A stretch of DNA of 64,000 bases from Diphasiastrum complanatum. Its lineage: Eukaryota > Streptophyta > Lycopodiopsida > Lycopodiales > Lycopodiaceae. The notes beneath the pieces are model-generated. The model saw only the letters and a list, made by a program, of their open reading frames with translations. It was not told the DNA's origin and made no database searches. Position 1 is the stretch's first letter. The number at the start of each line of letters is the position of its first letter. Positions 13,020-22,890 of the stretch are shown one piece after another. Where the stretch lies: positions 644,839-708,838 of the forward strand of contig CM055102.1 in NCBI GenBank assembly GCA_029204225.1, in the 5' to 3' direction. The translations under genes were made by a program, and so were the position numbers.

Positions 13020-13497
13020 TAAAAAGATCTGTCTTTACAACTAGTGATCAAGAGTGTAGAATAAATGGTATTGGAACTTTTTCATATGTTGGATCATCCA
13101 AAAGGATGAATCTTGAAAATGTCCTTTTTGTACCTAAGTTAACCAAGAATTTGTTAAGTGTTGGCCAATTAATGGATAATGGCCTAGATGTACAATTTAA
13201 GCATGGAGTTTGTTCCATCCTTAAGAATAATGAATGCATAGAAAAGGGTTTTAAACAAGGTAGATTGTTTAAACTAGATTCTAATGTTGCAATGGAGAGT
13301 GTGAATTCAAGGTGGAGATCTCAAGTGTGGAGCTATGGCACAAAAGGTTGGGACACCCCAACTTCAAAGCTATGGAACCCATGTGTGCAAAGGAGCTTGC
13401 ACTCGGCTTCCCCAAGCAATTGTCAAAGTGTGGAAAGCATTTTGAGGCTTGTAGCCTCTCAATCTTTACAAAAAGAATGTTCAGGCTCCAATGTCGA
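13020..13497 (+). pseudogene. Ty1/copia protease end and GAG-pre-integrase fragment
   Basis: The frame reads the end of the copia protease (NVLFVPKLTKNLLSVGQL) and then, after a one-base shift near 13,310, the GAG-pre-integrase motif LWHKRLGHPNF. Integrase zinc-binding cysteines should follow; a C..C pair remains (SKCGKHFEAC). Both ends are abrupt: gypsy leader on the left and, on the right, the 3' end of the transposon A gene region. It may belong to the same copia family as the fragment at 32.9-34.6 kb. Confidence 0.8.
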
Positions 13498-13596
13498 CTA
13501 CAACAATCAAAATAAAAATTAAAGCAATCCTTACTTACTAAAGCAATGCCGACTGCAACAATCCAGATTAAAGCAACAAAAACAATCAAGCAATCC

Positions 13597-14723
13597 TTAG
13601 TTATTCTCATATAAATTCAAATAAAATTTTGCCATTGGACTGCATTTGATGAAATATACAGCCCTTTCAAAATTGGCGTCTTTTGCCTTCACCACTCCCA
13701 TAAAAAATGGACTAACAACAAAAACTACGCCATGAGAATCAGAACTAATACTATGCTGCAAAAAAATTTCTCCGGCTTCTACTATAACATCTGTAATCTC
13801 TGATGTTTTTTCTTTCAGCTCAGCACAAAATTTGGGACCTAATCTATAGCTTCTATTTGAATCTGAAAGAAATAAATCAAAATAATTGCCGAGAAGATCA
13901 ATTTTATTAGCTAAGTAAGCCTCGTATGGTTATAATGCTCGAAATAAAAATAAACCAGCATAGGATCGTATGGAATTCTGACAAAAATATTATGTACAAG
14001 AGCAGAAAGAGAAATAGACACAATATTTATAGTTTTCTAGGTTATTTTGTCGAGCTCCTCTTGGGTAATCTTCACTTTTGGTGAAAAAAAACTTCTGAGG
14101 ATCTGGACGAATAACACGAGGAGGAGAGGGTGATTCTCGGTCTAAATCAAATTCTCCATCATCTGATTCAGAGCTCGGAAAAATACATGGTCTCTTACTA
14201 GGGTTAACTCTAGGAGGAAGGAAACCAGCTGGCCTTCGAGATCCAGCTTTCTTAGGGACAGGCTGCCTCCTTTTCCTCCTAGAGGTAGTTGGCAAGTTTG
14301 TTCTATCCAGAGGCAGGTCTCTGGAGGTGTTGGCATTATCACATGCAGACCAAAATAATGGTCCCGAAGTCTTTTGAGAATAACAAAATATTTTGGCATG
14401 ATGGTGACACGCTTACCATGCACGGCCAAAATACAGGAATCCTCAAAAAACTGGGACAGAAAATCTTCAACAGCACCCTGTAAGGCCTGCATGGCTGTCA
14501 CGGCAAAACGAACATCTAGCCTAAGTGACAGTGTGACATTTCTAATAGGTCGGCCGAAAGGAGCTCTAGGGATCAACAATTCAGTTAATCTGTGGAGTTT
14601 TTTTATCTCTATCAGTCATATCTGCTTTCTGCCACATCTACGACCAGTATCAAGGGGAACATGGACATGGGATGGCTATACAGAGGTTATGGCACGGGCA
14701 GTGGATTTTGTCCTAGCCATCAT
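13597..14723 (-). pseudogene. Divergent histone H3-like protein with H3 tail and C-terminal extension
   Basis: The minus strand starts ATG ATG GCT and reads MMARTKSTAR, matching the canonical H3 tail ARTKQTAR except for one position. After a short linker holding two in-frame stops (TAG at 14,678-14,676, TGA at 14,618-14,616) comes a full H3 fold. Its alpha-N helix is LIEIKKLHRLTELLI; then come PFGRPIRN (alpha-1), RLDVRFAVTAMQALQGAVED (loop 1 and alpha-2), FFEDSCILAVHGKRVTIMPK and LKRLR (alpha-3). KRVTIMPK is identical to canonical H3. Loop 1 has the canonical length, not the longer loop of CENH3. A one-base shift near 14,364 leads into an extension absent from normal H3: first basic (TSRRKRRQPVPKKAGSRR), then acidic (SSESDDGEFDLD). 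After an acceptor-like ttttgtcag it continues as a domain of about 110 residues, ending at TAA 13,599. Function is unknown. It is a pseudogene as it stands. Confidence 0.78.
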
Positions 14724-15873
14724 TCTCAGAATCAAAATAAATAAATTTGAAAAAAAAAAGTCTGTAAGTTGATTATCAAACCCAAGCATAGGGAATGAAA
14801 ACAAAAAAATTTGCGATAAGAAGACACTTGAGATCGATACCAGAACTGAATATCGATTTTGAACGCAAGATAGAAAGAGAATATCAAAAGAACCCTAAAC
14901 CGTGCTTGAAAGCGATATTGAAAATACAGTGGTATCGGTCCCGAGCGCAGGATGAGAAGGTCGAGTGATTGTAGACAGAGAGCACGCTTGAAAGTGATAT
15001 TGAGAGTGAAAAATGAAAAATTAACAAAAATAAATAAAAATTTCGAGGGCGTATATATAAAAAAAAAATTCCACGTGTGAAGAAGACGGTTGTTGACACA
15101 TGGCGACATCTAACAAGTCCACGCGTCATGTCCTTATTGCCAATTATGACTCAATTATGAGGCCACGTGGGTGTAGGACACGTGCACTAATTATATTGTG
15201 ACGCATGTTATTCTGCACGTGATAAATGTCAAATCAATCATTCTCTGTACGGCAAAATATTCCTGATGAATCATGCATTGACACCTGTCCTTTTGAAACT
15301 CCTTCACACGTGCAAAATTTGGAATTCCTCCACACGTGCAAAAAATTCTATAAAAAGGTCATTTTCGGCGTGGATTTTCACGCAAATTTTCTGATTTCTG
15401 AGCCGAATATCGATTTCAAACGCACACTTGCCTCTGTTTATGTTCTGTTGACATACTTGCGCCTGGAATCGATACTGTCTGGTCTGGTATCACTTTCAAG
15501 CGCGCCTTACGTCTCCTTTCTTTTCTGATCTTTGTACTCGCGTTCGAATCCAATACCCTTTTTTCTAATATTTCTTTCGAGCGCACATTGCTTTGAGATT
15601 CTTGTCTGACTAGCATTTTGCGCCTGAGAGCGATATTCGAAATCTTTCTTCTGTAGTTTTTGTTTAAAATGTCTAATTTCGATTCTAGTCTGCTTTCTTT
15701 TTTTTTCATGAATTTGGTATTAGTGATGATTTAGAGTATTTCAAATCTTTTTTTTCTCCTTTTTTTTATTTTTTCTTATATTACTGAGGGTCCTAATGTG
15801 AAGCATTTTTGAGATGTATCTCAGATTTAAGTCTCTGTTCAGTATTTTCTTATTCAGATCTCAAAATAAGAAC
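14724..15873. promoter_or_regulatory. Divergent promoter region of the H3-like gene and A2, with repeated motifs
   Basis: About 1.15 kb between two genes that start away from each other. The two flanks facing the start codons (about 14,825-15,000 and 15,395-15,650) each carry several diverged copies of a motif near 'AATATCGnTTTCAAGCGC', for example aatatcgatttcaaacgcac and ggtatcactttcaagcgcgc. The centre has at least six ACGTG cores (15,073; 15,163; 15,178; 15,216; 15,306; 15,332), several as CACGTG G-boxes. A tataaaaagg-like TATA box lies at 15,350 toward A2, and a tatatataaaa at 15,052 toward the H3-like gene. The arrangement fits a shared bidirectional promoter; that is inference. Confidence 0.55.
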
Positions 15874-17153
15874 ATGATTCATTATCAGGACCTGGTGGCA
15901 CTCGACAAACATAGCTATAAAACTAAACTTGACAGAATGTTCACCAAGTTACGTAATGATTTCAAGTCTGTAGATGATTGCCCAATTCACTATAAAAAAT
16001 GTAAATTTGTTGAGTTTTAGTTTGCATTTGTTCTTTTTCTATTGTTAAATATTTTTGACGATTCGGATGTTGGCCCTTCCACTTCTGAACCTGCTTCTTC
16101 CAGTGGTACAAAGTCTGAAAAGTCGAAGATTGTAGATATAGATTTTTTTTTTATTGATACGAGCGTTAGTTTAGATGATTGTACAGATTTAAATCCTACA
16201 TGAAATAGGACATCGTTTGTTGGCCCTAGAACTCTCAACACCCTTTCTCTTTCTGATAAGTTTCTTATCACATTGCCTACTTATAATATAGATAATAATT
16301 TTTTTTTGACATTATCGGATATATCGGATCTTTTTTATTTCACTAAAGCTGAGACTCTTTGCATTTTGAGCAAAGAGCTTGATAAATTTTCAGATATAAT
16401 TGATTTTGATGCTGATGATCTTCTCCCTGGTGTTGACGATGTACATAATGATGAGCTTTATTCAGAAAAAGATTGCTTAAAAAATGGCTGTGGAGGAAAT
16501 GCACAATAAAGAAGATAATTTGCCTTCTGAAGAGGAGTTTTTCATAATTCAAAGTCAACTTGGTTTTCCAAAACCAACTGTCTATTCACCAACTATATTG
16601 ACATCGAAGGTGGAAATAATATTGATAGAGGCAATAATCATGGAAGACAAAGCCGAATGCGTAAGTTTTATATCTTATTATGTACTAGTAGATTCGTTTT
16701 GTCAGATTATATACTGGAGCTTACATTGGAATTTTTTCACTTCAAGAAACAATTTTCCTTGATGATTTCGCAATTCGTCGAGGAGGGTAGAGATCTTCTG
16801 CTGAAGAATTTTCAACAGATCATGCACTGGGGCATTATCTGAAGTTCTTCAAGAATAATGAGATAAGTATTGCCCATTCAAAGTTTCATCAACACGGTGA
16901 GACAATGATTATGGCAATCAAGGCACTGTCTCATTTTCTTGGAGGACATAATTTTAATAAGGTGCATAGAATAATTTTTGTAAAGAAAATTATTGCACTT
17001 AAAATTTTAGGATATGGACCTGAATTCCATGCTCAGATCATCTCATTTTGCATTGTATGTAAGCATGAAAACTATGAGCTCTTGGATCCATACGAAAGAA
17101 GAAAATTGTTGCATGATTCAAAGTTGCAACTTTCATTAGAGAAAGTATCGTAA
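15874..17153 (+). pseudogene. A2: unknown transposon-borne protein, homologue of B3
   Basis: The first ATG opens a frame (MIHYQDLVALDKHSYKTKLD) that stays in register to 16,509, broken only by TAG at 16,018 and a TGA near 16,201. A serine-rich acidic linker (VGPSTSEPASSSG) lies in the middle. After a shift near 16,484 the frame goes on to a donor GC|GTAAGT and a 44-base intron ending ttttgtcag at 16,703. The next exon has a TAG after RRGG and ends at TAA 17,153. Exon 2 aligns with gene B3: LDDFAIRRGG against LDAFAMQRGG, HALGHYL against RSMAHYI, KALSHFLGG against KALSKHIGE, GPEFHAQII against CPGFETRLI. An intron lies at nearly the same place in both. I do not recognise the family; its presence in both elements suggests a role in transposition. 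Confidence 0.6.
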
Positions 17154-17908
17154 GGCTGACTCTCTCCATTTTTTGTCCTTTATAATTTCAGACTCATCTA
17201 ACTTGAGAACAACTATTAACTTGTTATTGACATTCTCATTTGTAATGCCATAAAAATTTATGATGAATGTTAGTAGCTGATTAATATCAAAAAATAAATT
17301 GTTGGAATTGTTATATGCTAGACATTCTCCTTTCGAGCAATACATTTCATTGATATGAGATGGATTACCAACTATTGTCTGCATACTTTGGTTTAACATG
17401 TCTTTTTTTTAAAAAAGATGAAATGGTCGTGGGATTGGAAACTTTTTAATACTTACCTATGCAAATGCCTCCTGTATCATCTTAAACATTGTTGCATATG
17501 CTTCTCTACTGATGCTAGAAAAATCACATGTTCCCTGAACCAATATAATGCTATCAGTAACTGAATCCTTTATCTTTTTTATTTTGTTATTGTTTAACAT
17601 TGATTTCATAGATTTAGAAGTCAAGATAGAACCTAGTGAGTTTCCAATGAAAATCTCATCGGCCAAATGGTCTTTAGCAACCAATGTTGATCTGCATTGC
17701 AAACATAATGTTCATGAAAATGTTAGAAATTAGGACACTCATAGTATTCACAGTAGCATAATAAGCAAATCAACAGAAAGTTGAAATGAATAAATCACAA
17801 AACTAGTGATTCTGAATGAATCAAAAAGTTCAAGCAATATTCAATACCAAATAAGCTATAACTTACTTGAATGCACAGATTCATCTTTTTCTATAACCTC
17901 CTCTAGAT
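17136..17908 (-). pseudogene. Element A transposase-like gene, distal part
   Basis: Downstream piece of a minus-strand gene whose first part lies at 25,989-26,567, on the far side of element B. The exon from B's edge runs 17,908-17,867 and ends CATTCAA|GTAAGT. The next exon, 17,691-17,457, has acceptor tttgcaatgcag and donor TAG|GTAAGT. It carries CDFSSISREAYATMFKMI, matching CDQGGLSHKGYRALKKYM of gene B4. The last piece (17,401-17,136) has KLIVVLKLDESEIIK, matching KVIFVIKLDEAEIVK of B4. Beyond that the homologue continues for several hundred codons but this copy stops, overlapping the end of A2. It is truncated and not functional. Confidence 0.65.
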
Positions 17909-18000
17909 GCATTAGGGCCCTTTTTGGACTCAAAAAGGGCCTCTTCACTGATTATAATTAGTGTTAATGACAACACGTGTCCCAATAAAATATTGACAAC
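17909..18000 (+). repeat. Element B left terminal inverted repeat
   Basis: Reads (G)CATTAGGGCCCTTTTTGG inward, with an internal palindrome at 17,915-17,941. The first 37 bases match the right terminus with one or two changes. Weaker similarity continues for about 50 more bases (attataatta, gtgttaatga, cacgtg). Confidence 0.7.
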
Positions 18001-18242
18001 TGAGAGGGAATGGTCCATATGACATGGCAAATTCAATGGTGCAGATTAAATCAAGTGTGGGCCCACAAAGTACACCTCTAACATTAACCCTACATTAACC
18101 CTAGATAAAGCAATAACTATGCCTACAAGTTAACATCAACTAGTTTGTCTATCTACTAACAGCCTTATCCTAAGTGAGCCTAGTCCTTATTTCAAATTTT
18201 GAATGTTCACAAGCTTGTATCTCTCATCTCTCTCTCTAAACA

Positions 18243-18244
<2 letters not shown>

Positions 18245-18329
<85 letters not shown>
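18245..18329. repeat. (CT)n microsatellite, 85 bp
   Basis: An uninterrupted CT tract lying about 110 bases upstream of the B1 start codon. Pyrimidine tracts of this kind are common in plant promoters and 5' leaders. It yields Ser-Leu repeat frames that are not proteins. Confidence 0.97.
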
Positions 18330-18332
<3 letters not shown>

Positions 18333-18442
18333 CTCTCATTCTGTATACTCCACAGATATTCTATTTTTTTTATTTTGGTTCACCTTATCTGAAGATTTAC
18401 ACACTATTTCGCATATCCTACATTATCATTACATCATCCATT

Positions 18443-19634
18443 ATGGCCTCTACTCAATCAAGGAAGCCCAAGAATCAACTAGCTTCCATTGTTGCACACA
18501 TCAAAGATTCCAATGAGCATTGGGTGCCCCATACATTTGCAACTTTTGGCTGGGTTTACATGCAACCATCGGACAAAGGAACTCACAAGGTTGCAAAGAG
18601 GAAGCGAAACAACCAAGACTACCATTGGAAAGGAAGGATCCACGAATCCAAGATCGACCAAAACGGCGAATACCTTGCAAATGTGCAACACGTATACATG
18701 CGTCGAAATATTTTATTGGATGTGGCTGTTGCTGATAGAACCATACAGTCACATTGTAGGTCTCACCTCTTTTATTCTTGTGTTAACTATTATGTTTGAA
18801 TTATTATTATGTCATTGTAATGGATAATAATGTTGCATTAATGCCTGGTGCAGATGTCTTTCCTTCAAATAGCTTCGCTGGCAAAACGTGAAGTCCTTCA
18901 CTGAAAAATTCTCCACCATACACGCCAAATATGGAGAACTAATATATGGTGGGTTGGCATCCTCTGTCCTGATCAAAATGGGCATTTTCTTTTACGATCA
19001 CATGTACGAAGTTCCAAAAAAAAACTTTGGCCAAGGCAAATTAGCACCAACTTCTGAGCCTGCGATCAATTCTCACGAGTGGCCATATGTTGACCAACTG
19101 ACTATTGAATTAACGAAGAGGCAACTTCTCAAAGAGATTATTGGTAATATGAAGCCAACATTCAGATCCAAACGAGTCTACACTAGCATCTCTGTGCCGA
19201 TCACCGTATTTGTTGTCATATTTAAGGCGTTCCCCTTTAGGAAAACAAACACGATGTGGGCATGGAAAGCAACAGAATCATCACTGTTGGACAACATATT
19301 TGTCGCATGGGATTCAAAGGAAATGGAGCATAAAGGAGATTTAATAAGGTGTAAGCTCTCTTGTGAAACAATGACCATAAGGTATCATATTTCACGTCAA
19401 ACATGCTCCTTAAATTTCATTTATAGGCGATATAAGTTTGGTCATGGCTGATGGGACCCTCTGGACACGGAGACGAATCAGCAAGAAGTGGAGATATCCA
19501 TACATTTGCCCCATGATGAAATACGAGAAATTCAGATAAATAAGGAGTGCAGCCTAGAAGATCTTCGGCATATGCTTGGATTGACTTTTGTTGATGTGCC
19601 AGTAGATTTTGTCTTCACTCGTAATGGACAAAAT
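18443..19634 (+). pseudogene. B1: unknown transposon-borne protein, several exons
   Basis: The ATG after the CT tract opens MASTQSRKPKNQLASIV, continuing to QSH and a donor CATT|GTAGGT near 18,754. The next exon starts after tgcag at about 18,852. After a one-base loss near 18,885 it stays open for about 160 residues (WKSFTEKFSTIHAKYGELIY, then TESSLLDNIFVAWDSKEMEH, then CKLSCETMTI). A further segment to 19,634 reads LPHDEIREIQINKECSLED and VDFVFTRNGQN before a GTGAGT donor; that block has the look of a ubiquitin-like or PB1-like fold, which is a guess. No later exon was found, so the 3' end is uncertain. The stretch around SLLDNIF...CETMTI shows faint likeness to the C-terminal domain of the H3-like protein of element A. 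Family not recognised. Confidence 0.5.
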
Positions 19635-20158
19635 GTGAGTCCCTAATTTCCATCAGATTTCTGAATTTTAAATAGTAATGTTGAATAAATATAGGATTAT
19701 TAACCTTGTGTCTGGTTTTGCAAATACGGAGACGAGCCGAAAAAGATCATGAATGTGTTTCATTTTTACAAACAGGGACATTAGGAGTCCAATGGGAATA
19801 AAGGATTTAATCTAATGGAAAATAGAAAACACAATTAGTTGGTTGTGTTTTGACTCTATTCTAATATATTTGGTTACGTTTTGACATTACTTTTGCGTTG
19901 TCACATTTTATATGCCTGTTACTACATTTGTGGATGTCCAAGGATTTTTACTCATGAGCCTAGACAAGAACATACTATATTTGGAAAAGAGGCCAAAACT
20001 TTTATAGGGACACTTACTAAAAATAGAACCCTTCACTATATAAGGGTGCTTGGGTCCTCATTTCTCCACTTCATCCCTTGAGTGTCAGAGTGTCAGTTTT
20101 TTTAAATTCTCTGTTTTTCATCTCTCGTGTACTCTGATACGTTTTCAAAGGCTAACCA
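19635..20158 (+). other. Intergenic region upstream of B2
   Basis: No gene is recognised. A tataagggtg TATA-like box lies at 20,038, about 120 bases before the B2 start. Just upstream of the start is gatacgttttcaaaggc, loosely like the motif repeated in the element A divergent promoter. Confidence 0.35.
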
Positions 20159-20857
20159 ATGTCGGAGGAAATGGCACGGACGAAACAAACGGCTAGAGAT
20201 CCCAGAGTGACTGCATTGCTCCATAGGGATGCACTAGCCACCCTTGATGAGAGAGAGAGATGGGAGAGCAAAAGCATGAGTAGGAGTCGCAGCCCTATAG
20301 CGTCTCAGGAAGATCCGGCCACTCAGCGTGAAGTTGAGGAGGACATGGCCCATACAGCAGCTACACAGGAGGACCAGACTGAGTAGCAACAGCAAGAGGA
20401 CCAGCAGCAGCAGCCAACACGAGAAAAAAGCCCTTTCTCAACGGCAACTGAGCGGGAGAAAACAATGAAGTTTCTAGATGAGAAGCTTGCGGCATCGGGT
20501 GAGTTGCCGGTTCTGAATGATTCTTTCTTCGACCCATTTCCACCAGCAATGGGCATGGACACATCAAATTTAGGCATATCGGGGGACACCACACCCACCG
20601 TGTCACCTCCAAGTCACGGCCCGGTGATGGGTCCGATGATGTCATTGCTGGTGGGTGGTTCTGATGAGGGCACCCCGATGTCGAACACAACAAGGATGAA
20701 GCAGAAGGCGACCCATAGATGGTCAGAGAGAGGAGCACACGAGCGAAAAAGAAAGAATCCTCGCAAGGCTGGGTCTACATCAAAGCGACGGAACCCTGCA
20801 GCTCAGGAGCCATCACCACTGCCCACACCGCCAAGGCAGTTTCTATGGGAATGGTAG
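20159..20857 (+). pseudogene. B2: protein with a histone H3 N-terminal tail (MARTKQTAR)
   Basis: The first ATG gives MSEEMARTKQTARDPRV. The second ATG, at 20,171, has the stronger context (gaaATGG) and would give MARTKQTAR. After methionine removal that equals residues 1-8 of histone H3, including R2, T3, K4 and R8. Residue 9 is aspartate, not the usual lysine. The rest is not a histone fold: acidic and glutamine-rich (QQQEDQQQQ), then proline-rich, then a basic tail HERKRKNPRKAGSTSKRR. That tail resembles the basic block after the histone fold in element A (RKRRQPVPKKAGSRR). A single in-frame TAG (20,384-20,386) lies in a run of CAG codons and looks like CAG to TAG. The frame then continues to TAG 20,855. 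It lies tail to tail with B3. Function unknown; a histone-mimic role is inference. Confidence 0.7.
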
Positions 20858-20903
20858 TTTCTTTAACCATGTTGTAGATAAGATAGGTTTCCATGTCGTG
20901 ACA

Positions 20904-21074
20904 TGAAAATCACGCCAGGGCGCGACCAGGGGATGTTTGACCTGGTCAAACAGGCCCTGGTCGCTGGTCAAAAGTCCCCTGGTCGCCTTGGCGTGATTTT
21001 CACGCCAGGGCGCGACCAGGGCCCGTTTAACCAGGTCAAACGGGCCCTGGTCGCGCCCTGGCGTGAAAATCACG
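20904..21074. repeat. Double hairpin between B2 and B3, GC-rich
   Basis: The right hairpin has 37-base arms that pair without a mismatch (20,992-21,028 with 21,038-21,074) around a 9-base loop, aaccaggtc. The left hairpin (20,904-20,932 with 20,974-21,001) has similar arms with a few mismatches. It encloses a small perfect palindrome, tgtttgacctggtcaaaca. The decamer gcgaccaggg or its complement occurs at least five times. GC content is far above the surroundings. The position, between two converging stop codons, would suit a bidirectional terminator or a small-RNA source, or this may be a foldback MITE that landed there. Confidence 0.85.
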
Positions 21075-21203
21075 TCACGTAAAAAAAGGAGGAGAAATCT
21101 TTATCAAAAAATAAATAAATTTTAAATTCAATAAATTAGCACATCATATAATGACAACAGAGAATTAGGAGAGACCACAAGAAAAAGAGGACAAAATCTT
21201 TAT

Positions 21204-22625
21204 TCACATTTGATCCATTTCCTTCAGAGAGGACTTCAGCTTCTCTGATCGCTTCTCTGATGACAGTACTGGTTTTAACATTTCTAATGCTAATTTAGGA
21301 GCATCTCCCTCATCCTCATAAGGGCCAATTAAACCCAAGAGAATGAGCCGGGTCTCGAATCCAGGGCAAAAATCATTCAAAACTGCTTTTCGGAGGACAC
21401 AGTAAGCCTTTGGCGCTGACGGTGACATGTCTAGCTCACCAATGTGCTTGGAGAGTGCTTTGCATTTAAGAAGCTCTGTCTGTCCATCTGGGCTGTACTT
21501 GTTGCTGAAGCAGAAAATAAAGTTGTTGGGCAAGTTCCCAATGTAGTGGGCCATAGACCTGTCCAGAGTTCCTGCTTCAACTTTCTCCCGAGAGCCACCC
21601 CTTTGCATTGCAAATGCATCAAGCTCCACTGCATCCTGCATTTGGTTCAAATTATTGCAAAATGAGTATAATGAAGACAAACAAACATAACAAACACATG
21701 CAAGTTGAATTGTTGGGTCAGACTTGCCTCGGTGCTTCACGTCAGCAGTTTCCCCTTCGAATACCTCGAATGGCCTCGTTTGAACTGGTGGTGGTTGAAG
21801 CGTTTTCAATTGGTAAAGCACCCTTGCCAGTGCTTGCTCGGTGGTGTCCGTGTCATGCCCGATCAGCTTCTCATACGTGTCGTCGGGCTGGGTGTGGTCG
21901 AAAGTGGAACTGCCATTTTGCAAATTTACCAATGCTGCCAGCATCTCATCTTCTCACAAGCCGAAAATATGCTGCAAGTCATGCATGAACACATACTCCT
22001 GTCCATCAATGATGATTGGAGCAAGGCCATGGATTCGAAGCACGACATCATCGGACTCATCTATATCTTCTGGCTCCGCTGATGTGGATGCACTTGTTGC
22101 CTCTTGCGCAGCCAAGATTGCTTTGTGATCCGCAGATAAATCTTCCTCTTCACCCGGGTCGTTCATCTCGTTCACCTGCTCACTAGGATTGTGTTTGTTG
22201 CTGGCCACAGTCGCTGGAAACTCATTAAGCAAAAAAATAACAGTAATCTCACCGAATAGAAACTTCTTTCCTACACTTTCAAGATCAAAAGTTTTCAGCT
22301 GATCCTTCGTCAGCTCCAAGTAATGTTCGTTACCCAAGTGACTAATAAATCTATTGAGACGAGCGATAAAGGGTCTATCTCCTTTCCATATATAACTAAG
22401 CAAGTTATATGGAATCCACATGATAGTTGAGCCAGGAATTTGTATGGCATAAGGCTTCAAAGTTTCATCTATATATTCACTCACGTACGTGAATACATCC
22501 GTATTAGCCCGTAGAGTAGCAAGCTTGTCTATTCTACCGGTAAACATACAATAAATACGATCTAACTGATCTAAAAACTCTGTGGGGGCTAGCAGATTGG
22601 CCAACTCTATTTTAGGGGACGACAT
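21204..22625 (-). pseudogene. B3: unknown transposon-borne protein, homologue of A2
   Basis: Minus-strand gene from ATG 22,625 (MSSPKIELANLLAPTEFLD) to a stop at 21,204. One in-frame TGA (21,956-21,954) breaks an otherwise continuous frame at FGL*EDEM; CGA to TGA would explain it. An intron of about 99 bases (21,727-21,629) seems to use a GC donor, CGAG|GCAAGT, and an AG acceptor; joined at the second AG, the frame reads on into VELDAFAMQRGG. The middle is acidic (NDPGEEEDLSADHK, EPEDIDESDD). The last 140 residues carry the block shared with A2: RGGSRE, DRSMAHYIG, CKALSKHIGE, CPGFETRLILLGLIGPYEDE. About 440 codons in all. No known domain is recognised. It is co-oriented with the transposase-like B4, 260 bases downstream of it. 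Confidence 0.6.
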
Positions 22626-22890
22626 TGTTATGCAACTAAGAACACTAATTGACCAGCAAACTAGTAGTCTAATTGAACAAGACAAGCTAAATTACGAGGA
22701 AACAAATTTCAACCAAGCAAGAAGTGACAACAAAATGAAAACTCCCACTCTTCTATAGAGGGACGTGTATCCAAAAATAGATATTATTATAAAACCAAAT
22801 AAAATAATTTCTATTTATAACAACAATCCAATTCGGCAGTAATATTTATCACAAAGGAATATTCGAATTACAATTCAGCATAAATTGTTT

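Noticed and set aside
13597-14723. The H3-like gene as a centromeric H3 (CENH3)
   Set aside because: Loop 1 has the same length as in canonical H3 (the PF...ALQ.A interval is 30 residues in both), whereas CENH3 proteins have a longer loop. The N-terminal tail is also H3-like.
20384-21956. Programmed stop-codon readthrough in B2 and B3
   Set aside because: Each has a lone in-frame stop, but other genes in the same elements have stops plus frameshifts, so plain decay is simpler. No readthrough context or pseudoknot was identified.
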